From assembly GCF_932294415.1 (NCBI RefSeq), contig NC_065542.1, positions 56,230,406 through 56,294,405 on the forward strand: a stretch of DNA of 64,000 nt, read 5' to 3'. The notes beneath the pieces were generated by a model. The model saw only the letters and a list, made by a program, of their open reading frames with translations, was not told the DNA's origin and did not search any database. Positions within the stretch are counted from its first letter, which is position 1. The number at the start of each line of letters is the position of its first letter. Shown here piece by piece: positions 37,301 through 47,900 of the stretch. Source of the DNA: Quercus robur (lineage: Eukaryota; Streptophyta; Magnoliopsida; Fagales; Fagaceae). The position numbers and the translations under genes are program-made.

Positions 37301-40143
37301 AGGATTTTCTGTCTCTATGAAATTCCGTAAGAAATATCTTTTATAATATCGTGAAATTTTAACAGAGGCTGGAATTTCTGGGGGACTCAGTATTGGATCT
37401 GCTAATTACCTGGCATCTCTATCAAAGCCACACAGATATTGATCCAGGTAAGTTGACTGACTTGCGTGGAGCTGCAGTTAGCAATGAAAACTTTGCTCAA
37501 GCCGCAGTTAGAAGAAACATTCAACCACACCTTCGACATTGCTCTGGGTTACTTCTTAGTCAAATAGCAGATTATGTGAGGTCATTAACTGAATCTACTG
37601 AAACCACTAGGACACTCGAAGAACCAAAATGTCCGAAGGTAAGTTCTTATACTGCCTATTTTTGCTTTCTTTTTAATGAACTGCACTACTTGTCTAAAAA
37701 GTATAAAAATTTAACACATGCCATATGCGTCATATACTTAAAAATTTATTTCTTACAAATTGTAGTTGCTAGAGCCAGTATATGTGAGCTTGATATTCAC
37801 TGTCAGCCCAATATTTGACAGCTAAAGCTTTTGAGACCAATGGTTTACCACCAGTAGTTGCATAGGCTATTTGGCTAATATACTTCTTCATGGATTGCCG
37901 CTTTGTGAAATGCATCTTTATTTTTGCAATTAAGAGTTTAAAGTGACCATTCTTATTCTGCTACAGGCTCTTGGAGACATGGTGGAAAGTATTGCAGGGG
38001 CTATGCTTATTGATACCAAGCTTCATCTTGAAGATGTGTGGAGAATATTTAAGCCATTATTATCTCCAATTGTGACCCCAGATAATCTAGTACTGCATCC
38101 CTTGCGTAAACTGAACGAATTATGTGACTCTCTTGGGTACTTTAAAAAGGAAATATTTAATGAGGGAGAAATTGTGCATGTTGAGATTAGGTTACAACTT
38201 GAAGATGAGCTATTAATTGGGGAGGGATATCATAGGAACAGAAAAGCTGCAAGAGGACAAGCAGCTAAGAGTGTATTGAAGAAACTTGAGGTTTGTTGGT
38301 GCTCTATGCCTGGATGCTAGTATTTGAATACCTGCTTTTATACATATATGTGTGTATTCTTTTTCCAAAAATGTGACTTTTTAGCGCACTTGATCTTTTG
38401 TTAGATCAATTTCAAAGTTATTTTAAAAGGAACTTCTAGACCCTGTGCAAAGAATGAAATACTTAATTCCACCCCCCCCCCCCCCCCCCCCCCCCTTTAT
38501 CAAGAATATCCATTTAAGGGTTTATATTATATAATATGAAACCTTCATAGATAAAATTTCTGTTCTAAATGCAGAGTCCAGACCTCCAAACAAATAACTT
38601 TAATTTCTAGATAGATGTTTGCCAGACGCTTTGGTAAAAAAGAGTAAATGTCACATATCTCAGATTGCTGACCACATGCTGCATGTATCAGATTAATGTC
38701 TAACTTGTCATCACCAATATTTACTATAGCTGTAATACTTTATGCAACAGAACAAAGGAATTTTTGACTCCCAGTGTGATTTCAAGAGGAGAACGGGTTG
38801 TCCTGGTCATACTAATAATTCATCATCCCAAGACATCGATATTAATAGCTGCAGAAAAATATCCGATGAAGGTTCTTCAGAGTCAATAATCCAAATAAAG
38901 CAAAAAACAGCTGAAACCCAATTGCCTGCAGAGTCAACTACAGATGCTTCTCTAGGCCATGACTGTTCCAAGAAAACCCGCAGTCCCAATATTGCCACCC
39001 CAGGTCTGCGCCATTTTTTTCTTCTTTTTCTCATTTTGATACTTAAAAGTCAGTGATCCACAAGATCACAGAAGATAGTGATCTAAAAGGACCATTTATG
39101 AGATTAGAGTATATTTTATCCTTTATTTCTTCACTAGAATATTAGCTAAGCCATGATCGTTGCAGTTATCTCTCTCTTTAATTCTTAAAATTAATAAGAC
39201 CTGGTGGTCTTCCTGCCTTATTCCAGCTTACCCTTCAAAAAATGTGGAAAAAAATTTCAGGCTAATTTTGTAATGGGTTCCTTTTGCAGTTATTAAGTCA
39301 ATCAACTTCAAAAGAGGAGGACCCAGAACCACTCTTTTTGACATATGCAAACGACTGCAATGGCCAATGCCTACATTCACACCAACAGAACACAAATCAA
39401 GGTTAGCTTCATATATGCATATTATGATTTTGTTCAAGTTATACTTACGAGGTGCAACTGTTTTCAATGCTACATGACTTAATAACTTCCTATTGAAAGA
39501 GTTTTTTTTTTTTTTGGGGGGGGGGGGGGAGGGGACAAATACACGATTAGATTGCATTGCTTCCTTATACCATCCATATTTGCAAAATGTCAAGTTGATC
39601 AAATATCAATACCTTCTTAGCTATAAAATGTTTAAATTTCAAATTTTTATTTACTTTTAAATTATACAAACGAGTGAATAAATTGGATAATAAATAGAAT
39701 CTAATTAACAAAGTTGGCATGTATATTATCAAGAAAGAGAGTATGTAATCTAACAATGAGATTTTCAAAATATTAATCCAATAAAAAGTTTTAAGTAGTC
39801 TAAAGACTATCATTGATAAATAGTTATAGCTATTATAACTTTATCATGAGCTATATATTACTCCAGCATCGTTGATTCTTTTGGTTTTGGCCTAATTATT
39901 ATCTCCTTTCCTTCCTACAGAACTCCAATTGAAATTGGTGAAGGCCCTGAAAGAAGAACAGGTTTTAATATTTTTGTTTCCAAAATTAGCATCCACATAC
40001 CAAACTCTGGGATTATCATGTGCACAGGAGATCCGAGAGCTGATAAGAAGAGCTCATTTGACTCTGCAGCACTTGTCATGCTTAATGAGCTTGCACGATT
40101 GGAAAAACTTGTGATTGCTGACTCTGCAACTAAAGGTGAATGA
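22320..40143 (+). CDS. DCL3: Dicer-like 3 endoribonuclease
   Basis: Nuclear RNase III that dices RDR2-made dsRNA into 24-nt siRNAs for RNA-directed DNA methylation. My 25 exons: 22320-22477, 22614-22794, 23039-23152, 24060-24194, 24724-24793, 25929-25993, 26088-26219, 26385-26537, 27026-27155, 30243-30348, 30491-30683, 30775-30935, 31066-31284, 31404-31669, 32187-32458, 32614-33170, 33267-33355, 34163-34380, 34479-34688, 36531-37007, 37366-37638, 37967-38290, 38751-39003, 39290-39401, 39921-40143; all phases agree, giving 5,091 nt and 1,696 aa (usual family size about 1,600). Domains: helicase with TGAGKT (73-78), DECHH (180-184), TASP (212-215) and QSRGRARQ (515-522); DUF283 dimerisation about 594-680; PAZ about 800-1000; RNase IIIa [11 protein letters not shown] (1092-) and [13 protein letters not shown] (1209-); RNase IIIb [10 protein letters not shown] (1304-) and [11 protein letters not shown] (1394-); dsRBDs about 1430-1500 and 1586-1690. 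Catalytic Glu/Asp pairs are intact. DCL3 rather than DCL1/2/4 rests on [27 protein letters not shown] and the second dsRBD text ([20 protein letters not shown]). Start chosen at MHST, as in homologues starting MHS. Confidence 0.93.
22795..23038 (+). other. GC-AG intron 2 of DCL3
   Basis: The exon 2 / exon 3 junction needs CAG|GCAAGT as donor and GATGCAG|CAATTT as acceptor to keep the frame (LVHQ-QFGVIK, as in homologues). CAG|GCAAGT is the consensus context for the rare GC-AG class. No GT donor nearby preserves both frame and homology. Confidence 0.8.
26805..26855 (-). mobile_element. Tail-only micro-retroinsertion (C), DCL3 intron 8
   Basis: A 17-bp perfect direct repeat (TGCTTTAGTCCATCCTT at 26805-26821 and 26839-26855) surrounds 17 nt. 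On the minus strand these read GCTTATC plus an A-run, the same tail as copy A. Confidence 0.78.
28560..29580 (+). mobile_element. Internally deleted Ty3/gypsy relic in DCL3 intron 9
   Basis: A probable LTR end (GTCTTGCATCA, to about 29056) is followed at once by TTGGTATCTAAGCTC, close to the initiator-Met tRNA primer-binding site TGGTATCAGAGC. It then jumps directly into integrase-core sequence (29060-29230: [25 protein letters not shown]). A second, partial LTR-like end follows at about 29490-29570 (TTTGTCCTGTATGAATTTGG). So gag, RT and RNase H are missing. This accounts for about a third of the 3.1-kb intron. Confidence 0.7.
30350..30425 (-). mobile_element. Tail-type insertion (D), DCL3 intron 10
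   Basis: A 15-bp direct repeat with one mismatch (TAATATAACAACTTT / TAATAGAACAACTTT) flanks 46 nt. On the minus strand these read CTTCTTATC followed by a C-rich then A-rich run. The left repeat starts in the splice donor, so the insertion fell within a few nt of exon 10. Confidence 0.65.
32470..32594 (-). mobile_element. Tail-type insertion (E), DCL3 intron 15
   Basis: A 20-bp perfect direct repeat (GCTTGTGTGAATGCATTTGT at 32470-32489 and 32575-32594) encloses 85 nt of T-run, G-run and G-rich DNA. On the minus strand this is a C/A-rich tail. Confidence 0.65.
34074..34124 (-). mobile_element. Tail-type insertion (F), DCL3 intron 17
   Basis: A 10-bp direct repeat (TTTACACTAT) flanks 31 nt: a T-run plus ATAAAAATCTGAT, i.e. 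an A tail on the minus strand. Confidence 0.5.
35526..35760 (-). pseudogene. Ty3/gypsy gag relic in DCL3 intron 19
   Basis: Minus-strand frame with [40 protein letters not shown] and VWFQQL matches the retrotransposon gag core (LEVPKFDG...W...ASFYMEG...WFQ). It is broken beyond 35526 by stops. It lies antisense to DCL3 inside its 1.8-kb intron. Confidence 0.72.
36190..36400 (+). mobile_element. SINE-like repeat in DCL3 intron 19
   Basis: Contains ATGGTTAAATGATTAAATCA, ATAGTATCAGAGTAGGTGAT and GAGTTCAAAGC, which resemble Pol III A/B boxes of a tRNA-derived repeat common in dicots. A PBS-bearing LTR-element fragment is the alternative. Ends not defined. Confidence 0.4.
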
Positions 40144-40598
40144 CATCATATGACTTTACCACATTACATTCTCTCAAATTGGAGTTATAGTTGATAGAAA
40201 AGCCAAATGTTACTGAATTCTTCTATCCTTGCTTCCTAAAAATTTGATTTGAGCCTTCCGTCAACTAATTAACTGGATGCACTGAACCTCCATTCAATGT
40301 TCATAGTCATGTATGTTAAATAATTGCTTGGCCATGGGGCTCTATCTTGCTTTAAGATAAATCAATTCCTCGTGCTGCTCATTGCTACTGCTATGCATAG
40401 AGCAAAATATCCCTTTAGGTTCACCATTGATGATAAGATACACTCCATTTAGAATTAAAGTTAGGTTATACAAAATTTCTCCAATGCCACTCTGCTTGAT
40501 TTTGCAGGTTTCTTTTGATTGTATCTAATTCTAGTGCCACGTTGGAAAATTTCACCCACCTTTAATTTCTTTAAATCCGCATCTCCAATTATACAACA
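40144..40598. other. DCL3 3' flank
   Basis: No gene recognised; presumably carries the DCL3 3' UTR and polyadenylation region. Confidence 0.5.
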
Positions 40599-41275
40599 CT
40601 AGATAATTTCCGGCGCGATGCGCGGATACTTGGTAATTTCATTTGAAAATAATTGTTTTTTTTTTTTTTTTTTAAGACCCATATATAATAATCATTTTGT
40701 TATATAGTATTAATGATGTTTCCCATAATATTGTTGAATGCTTTGAAACTTAATTTTCTTAATTCATATTTTATAATTTTAATTTTTCTTATCCTAGAAG
40801 TAGTTTCGGACTATGGAGTGGATTTTCTTTGCTAATATATATATATATATATATTGTAATTACATAGTTATTAGAAATTTCTAGGAGTTTACACCATATT
40901 ATAAATTTAATACTTAAAATAATAAAATAACATCTAGATAAAAGGTAGACTTTATTTCTAAAACTAAACACTTCCTCAACCACTTCATTCTCACCACCAA
41001 ATCCCAAGACCCCAGTCTCAAACACTTTGTTCATAATCTAAATGAAACAAAATTATTTGTATACCAACATATAGAGAACGTAATCAAATAAAGAAAAATT
41101 GGCTAAATACACTTCCATTTGTCAATATTTAATCACCTCTAATATGGTTTTTTATATTCTTAAAAAAAACAAAAAACAAAGAGAATTCTAAAATTCAAGA
41201 AAAGTATAAGTTAAAAATGGGAGAACAAATCTTGTATTATTAATTTTACACGTGAGCTTTGTCTTTATATAGAGA
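40599..41275 (-). mobile_element. Candidate non-autonomous Helitron
   Basis: Read on the minus strand, the GC-rich hairpin CCGCGCATCGCGCCGG (about 40610-40625) is followed by AAATTAT and CTAG-T (40602-40598), a typical Helitron 3' end. A candidate 5' end TCTCTATATAAAGAC starts at 41275, but its flanking base is T rather than the expected A, so the 5' limit is uncertain. The interior is AT-rich with an (AT)n run and has no coding frame. Confidence 0.5.
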
Positions 41276-41963
41276 AGTAGAGCACGCTAATTAACTTACA
41301 ATCATACATCAAAGCCATAACAACAATTTAAATCATTTGAAACTAATCTTAACAAACCACAACAATTATAATTTACAACACTAACAAACGTAATCAAAAA
41401 AATATAGGTGGATAAGTATTATACGTGAAAGATACATGAGAAAGAATATAAAAATTATGTGAAAAACTACCTAATTGTAGCTTTGATGGAGAGAACTAAC
41501 AATCTGATTGTGATTTGTACACTGTTTCACACTATTCCTGAATAGCTGCAACTAAACTTAGGGTTGCAACTAAAGTTGAGATAACCCTGATTCACAACAA
41601 AGAAAACTCCATAATAATCATCGTTTCTTACTTTTATGGTTGAGGCTCATACCAATACCACACTAAATAGTAGTAAAAAAAATGACAAAGAAACCAAGAA
41701 ATTGTGAGGGCTAAAACAAAATCAAAAAGCACCTAACCTATGGCATGAAGATGAAAGACTATAGGTAGGTGTATATAAAGTAGTAGAAGTGCAAGAGGTG
41801 AAAAGGGGTGAGTGAAAACACAAAAAGTTTTGTGCTTTATAAGAGAGAGGAAAGTCTTGAAACAATAAACTCAAGAAAATAAAGAGTCCTTATCTTTTAA
41901 ATTTTAATTAGTCCTTATCTATAATGTGGCATTTGAAAAATGTCTTGATGCAATGACTTTAAT

Positions 41964-43246
41964 GCTCTGTTTGTTTCAACATTAACGTTTTCGAAAGAGC
42001 ATTTTCTAGAAAATTGTCTTATTTTCCAGTGTTTGGTAACAACCTTGAAAAGAAGCTTGAGAATGTTTTCTGGTGTTTGATATGCAATTCTTTTAAAATA
42101 TTTCTTGTATAATTTAAAACATGTATATTATGTAAACTAACTAATGTAATCATTATAAATAAAAAACCAAGAATGAATTTGGTTTACACACTAATTAATC
42201 TAAAATTTTGACAATAAATACAGTCAAAATTAATTAGTTTTCAAATTTTCATGATCTTTACCACTCATCTTGCTCATATATATAGACAATAACGTATGTA
42301 CACACAGACACACATATCAACCATTTGTCTACTATGGTCAACCACAAGTCTTCAATATTACTCTAAATTATGTATTTACATAATGTACTGATAATTTATC
42401 ATCATTGCATTGTATCTGCCAACAACAAAAAAATTTGCCAACAAATGCAATTCTCCTAAACAATTATCATTCATTATATAACAATATTATTAGTCTATGG
42501 TAAAGATTGTCCCATGTAAAAGCAATTTAGAGCAATATAGATACTATGTTTAAAATTTTCATCTTTTACTTCATTCCTTCTTTCTTCTTCTTCTTTTTTT
42601 ATTTTATTTTTTTGCACTTTATGTACAAAAAAGAAGTAAATTTTGCCTAGAATCCATCAAACCGAAAATTTCTTAGAGAAAAAAGAAAATCGAGTTTGAA
42701 ATTCAAAGCAAAGAATTGGAATTTTGGTAAAGAGGAATGAAATAATTATCGCTGTAAATTTGTTCTCCTTTGCAAGTCGGAGCTATTGACCGATCAAAGA
42801 AGGAAAAAAATCTAATCAGAGAATTGTGTTACAGAAGGGAAGAGAAACATGGAGAAAAGAGAGAAGAGAAACAGTTAAAGAGAGAGATCTATGGGAAGAG
42901 AAGAGACCAGAGTTAGTGACAGTGGGGGTGTGAGGAGAGAAAAAGAAAAGGGAAGAGAGAAAAAGTGAGAAAACTTACCATGAGAGAGAGAAGGTGTCAA
43001 AAATTATGTTTCTCACGGCTATAGACGAAAATAATATTTATAGGAGATGTAACGTGTGAGAGAGAGATTGTTTTCCAAAAAAAAAAAAGAATTGGAAAAC
43101 AACCTATAGAAAATAAGCTTTATTTTTTATTAAAGTTTTCCGTTGACTAAAGATAGTTTTCCATTAACCAAATTTTTGTTGTGCTACCAAATACTGAAAA
43201 ATGTGGAAAACTATCTTTACAGAAGGTTTTCCAGCGAAACAAACGG
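41964..43246. mobile_element. Candidate MULE-type element with degenerate TIRs
   Basis: Left CTGTTTGTTTCAACATTAACG...TTTTCCAGTGTTTGGTAACA and right (reverse complement) CCGTTTGTTTCGCTGGAAAA...TTTTTCAGTATTTGGTAGCA pair over about 90 bp with gaps. No target duplication was found and the interior has no transposase, so the superfamily is tentative. Confidence 0.45.
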
Positions 43247-43421
43247 TGTGTAAAAAAATAAATTTCTTACCTTTTGAATATTTTTTTCATGGGAATTATT
43301 ATTTGAATTTTAATTAGTCTTTATCTTTTATATGACACTTGAGTAAAGAATTTACGTGAACAAATTCCTTGTCAAAGAGAGCGCCGCATGGTAAAACCTT
43401 ATACTCTCTCACGTGAAGTCT

Positions 43422-43665
43422 CTACTTTTTTTTTTTTTTTTTTTAGATCCAATAAAATTTCATTAATATATGGCAATCAAATCCATACAAAAAGTGGGCC
43501 CAGGGAGGTGCCCAAAAATGGATTGGCTACAGTATATTGTAGGAACATACACATGCAAGCACAGTGAAAACAACGTAGAAGACTAGTTTTGTCCCTGTGT
43601 GTCCATGAGCCGCTGGTATTCTTCAAGCAATCCACACGCCATCTCTGCTTTTATATATGGGTCCG
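43422..43665 (-). mobile_element. LINE 3' tail fragment
   Basis: A T-run (minus-strand A tail) at 43422-43444 is followed by AGATCCAATAAAATTTCATT, the reverse of a LINE 3' UTR with a polyadenylation-like signal. Coding LINE domains are absent: a heavily 5'-truncated copy. Confidence 0.45.
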
Positions 43666-43669
43666 GTTA

Positions 43670-44921
43670 ATGTGTGCCATTAGGGTATCTATTTTTGGAA
43701 ATGTATATATATTTTTTGATTGGTGATGGATTGATATTGATTATTAGCGTTGGGCTTCCTAGGCACAATACCTTTTTAGGTTCAATTTGCAGGCTACAAT
43801 ACAAAAATCAATAAAGAGGGGGGAAAAAGAGGCTTTAAGCTCAATATTTATTCCATTATTACTCCAGACCATAAATAGAAACACATTGACATTTAGTTAA
43901 AAAGCCTCATGGCAATGTTCGGTCTCTCACGAGAATAAATATTATACGCATAATAGAAAGAAATGCTCTGAACTGTGTGGTTATATGCGATAATTGGTTC
44001 TTAAAAAGAGTTAAAAAGGAGGTTATCCGAATTCAATATATTGCAGAAGTCATTACCAAACGGATGAAAAAAATAGTTGCTTATCTACCAAACGAGAGAG
44101 AGAGAGAGAGAGATTGATTCCTTCAGGATAAAAGAATAATCCGGTCTCTTTTTAGATTAGAACCAAAAATAGGGGAGGGTTGGGAGGATTTTTGTACTTG
44201 TTAAGAGGGGTGAATGTCTCCTAATTTATCATTGCAATTTCAGAGAATAAAAATAGAATGAGTCATCCATCAACGCAAAGAACATCTATGATGACACATT
44301 TCCTAAACATCTTTCTTTTTCTGCAATCAACACATCCTTTAGAGTGTTGTAGAACATTATTAGTCTAACTTCCAATGGCACCTCACTGTACAAATAAATC
44401 AAATAAGAAATTCCAAGATGAGTCAGATTTTTAAAAGTAAAAAATAAAAAATAATTTAAAATAATGCAACAGTAAGGTTTCCGGTGAAAATTGTTGCAGC
44501 ACACAGCCTCTGCTTCTGTAAATTTGCAGTTGGTATGGTATAAAAGTGAGGTCAAGTATCATACAGTATACCAGTCCAAAAAGAGAGTAACAAAATAGAT
44601 ATATAGTACTATGTACACGATCAGAGACATATTTGCATATGCTTATCTAAAAGAATGGGCTCAAATAACCCTGTGGTTTCCTCTGTTTGGTGGATAAACC
44701 GGTAACTGGCAACTCAAAGAACCTGAGAAAAATGCAAATGAGATTCATTAATGAGAGGCAGAGAGCGAGAGACAGAGGATGATCTCACATCAAAAATTGT
44801 AGAAGAGATAGTCACCTAAAAATGACAACCTTCCAAATCTGCTTATTCACCTTGCATGAGGAAGTTATTGCATTTTTCAGAGTCAAAAGACATCATGAAA
44901 AGCCCTCTCAAAATAATTTAT
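43670..44921. other. Spacer and SFH 3' flank
   Basis: No gene recognised. Contains a (GA)n run at about 44095-44113. The last part is the probable 3' UTR of the minus-strand lipid-transfer gene. Confidence 0.55.
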
Positions 44922-47900
44922 TCATCTTCCTGGGGCATAACATTTATAATTTCTTGGCCAACAAGAATTTGCCCCCTGCTATTGGCAAAAAATAAATCTC
45001 ATCAGCATGTGGATGCTATTTAATGATTCGAACAAGCATTCAACCACTTAATCAATCACACATTAGTAAAAAAGAACAACATACAGTAAATTACACAGGT
45101 CTATCAACATAATAAAATTTAACAAACTGATAAATATTAAACTAATGTTAATTTTCAAAAATAGTCCAAAACTAGAATCAAAACTAGGACCTAAGATAAA
45201 AGAAATCATATTCAGTAAAATGCTTTTATATCTTAAGCAAACACAAGGTAGGAAAGTATTGATGAATCCAGCCTCCCAAAGCTTATCAATTATAATAAGA
45301 TATAGATTTAAGGTTTCTCTTGAATAATTGAAGTTGCTTGTACCAAAAATAGTCAGATTTATCTTTATATCCGTAGGCCACAATCAAATTTCTACAACCA
45401 AGTAAAAGATGCACAAACTTTCATGTTATCTTTGGAAAACTGATGGGACAAAACAAAATTCTTTAGCTGGTAGATAGTATAACCATCTACCTTGTGAAGA
45501 TTGCTACAATGCTGCATAGCCTTGGAGATCATCATTTCAATATTAATATCCTCTCCATAGCCAAAAGCCATAAGAATTAAGTGTAAGCTGTCCAAAGGGA
45601 GGAAAAAAAGGGGCAGGGTTTGATGAACACTCCTAGTAGGGGACTCTAATTGTTCATCTTTGTTTAATATTGCCTAATCTTTTACATTAACAGTTCAAGG
45701 ACATCCCAAACTCAAGTCTGGCCTGAGGTGCCTCTCAGGTTTTACGAAGCCAACAATAAATTATCATTCTCCAGTTATGAGCCAAGTAAACAAATCTACC
45801 CTTCAGGAAGCTTTTGGCTCAACTTCCATAAGCTCCTTACTTGCATAAACTTCTTTTAACTTGCAAATTTGAATATAAATGTTCTCAATTTTATTTTTCC
45901 AAGGAAAATGTGAACTTACTGTTAAGCTGTTCTCCTTTAAATTTTCCAGTGAGTCAGCAAGCTCCACTTGCTTTGATGCAGTTGCAAGTAGTGCCTACAA
46001 ATGAAGATGACAAATACAATAAAAACAAGAAACTTAGTTGAACAGGAACTATATTTTTCAGAACAATTCATGTTTGGGAGAGAAGGATAATTTTGAACAG
46101 AACTATATTTTTCAGAACAATTCATGTTTGGGAGAGAAGGATAATTTACTTTCTTTGTCTTCTGTAAGTCATATTCTATGGATTTGATACGACTCAGAGA
46201 TTCCCGAAGCATATCATCCTTTTCTTGAGGAATTTTTGTAGGTTTGCTAACCAGATCATTTACTGTGGTTTCTAATTGCTGCAACCTCTTCCAAAGTGGG
46301 TCCTCTTTGATTGACCGTGAAATGTGCTGCTCTTGTGGTCTTAAATCAACAAGCTGGGGCTTTCTATTGTTTTGGGGTTTGCTATTGTTACCTAAATGAT
46401 TTTCTGCACGCTGCACTGCAAAAAATCTCCCCAACCAAGGTAGTACTAGATATATACATCCTAATATTTTTAGTATGATGTGAACCACTAAATTTGTTAC
46501 GTAGGGAATGAACTTCAACGGCCTTCTTGGTTGACAATTGTTGGTTGAATCACCTGTCACAAGCACCAAGCCAGGAGGATGTAAAAGAATGTTGCATTAG
46601 CAAATATCTAAGTAGCGAAATTTTTTTTTTCTTTTTCTTTCATAAGAAGTCACAAGATCTTTATGGAGCTTTTGCACTGAGAAAGTGAAAAACAAAATGA
46701 CAAGTTCACCTCCCCACAGATAAATCAACTTACGCAACAATGAGACACTGACTTCATAGGCATTTGTTTTCAAGTCCATCTGATTGGGACCTTTGACAAA
46801 ACTAAGCATATTTTACATAATTACTTAAGAAAGTTTTTCATTATAGAAAATTCAAATTGGAAGCCCCCATGTATTATGTTTAATTGACATGACATGAATT
46901 GATTGGACCAACTAGCACATCTGACTTAACAACCGCCATATCAATATGAACAGAAGGACTAAATTTAAAGCACTATATAACGTTAGGGTCTAAAATCCAA
47001 AATTTTAAACATAAGGAGGCAAAATCAAATTAAACTCAAACTTAAATGGTGCAATTGCAATTAAGTCTTTTTTTTCTTCATAATTTGATAGTTACAATGG
47101 GAGAGGGGGGATTTGAACCCTAGATATATCTACTGGAAACACCAAGAGGTGCCAAATGAATTCTTTCTTCTCCTAATTAAAGGAGAACTTCAGCTGACAG
47201 CCTGGCCCTTCAGCCCTGAATGTCCTAATTGAGCCTGGACAACAGGACTTAGGCTGCCCAACACATTTTCCTTACTACTGCTTTAATATTGGACTTATTA
47301 AAGAACGCAGAAAGTAGGAAACAGTTCAATAACTACTTAACAAGTAGATTTTAACCAATGTCAAACTACCGTACAAGTAAATCATGAAAGTAACTTGCTG
47401 TAAACCAATATTCAAAACCAACACAAATTTTAATGATTAGAAGTTCTGCGTGATAACCTACTTGTTAAACAAGCATCTTCAAGCCTTACAGCTCTACCAA
47501 CTGGTTCAATCAGGTTGCAGCTAGATGCATGGTCACTGTTCCTTTCCTGATACATAAAATAGGTACAGAGCAAGGGTTACAGAAATGACTTCATATCTAT
47601 GCATAGGTACAATCAAAGTCCAAGATTTACATTTTAAATAAAATAAAATAAAGAATAACTCTATTTAAAAGAGCTAGTTCAAATACAGTGTCATCAAGTG
47701 GACACACATAAGAACACATATCCTCACAGAAATTATACCACCACGTTGTAAAAAACATAGAGGTAAAGTGAAAAGGCCTCATATGATGGTGCTTCCTATG
47801 GACTAAATGAATCATATATAACGCTGATTCCAGCCATTGATTTTATCATTCCAGATAAATTTAGCATGCATTTGGCATTGGCTTAAAAAGCCAGATTTTT

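Noticed and set aside
37393..37818. DCL3 exon 21 continuing to a stop at 37818
   Set aside because: Homology to RNase IIIb resumes at 37967 after a good GT-AG pair (37638/37967); the read-through end is intronic.
38471..38495. C-run in DCL3 intron 22 as another tail-type insertion
   Set aside because: No flanking direct repeat could be found, unlike the sites at 26805, 30350 and 32470.
44640..44710. Alternative last exon for the SFH gene reading FELPVTGLSTKQRKPQG
   Set aside because: The phase does not fit exon 14, and the exon at 44978-44922 gives the conserved family ending NSCWPRN.
45063..45595. Minus-strand frames downstream of SFH exon 14
   Set aside because: They lie in the last intron, have no recognisable domain, no conserved motif and no plausible splice links.
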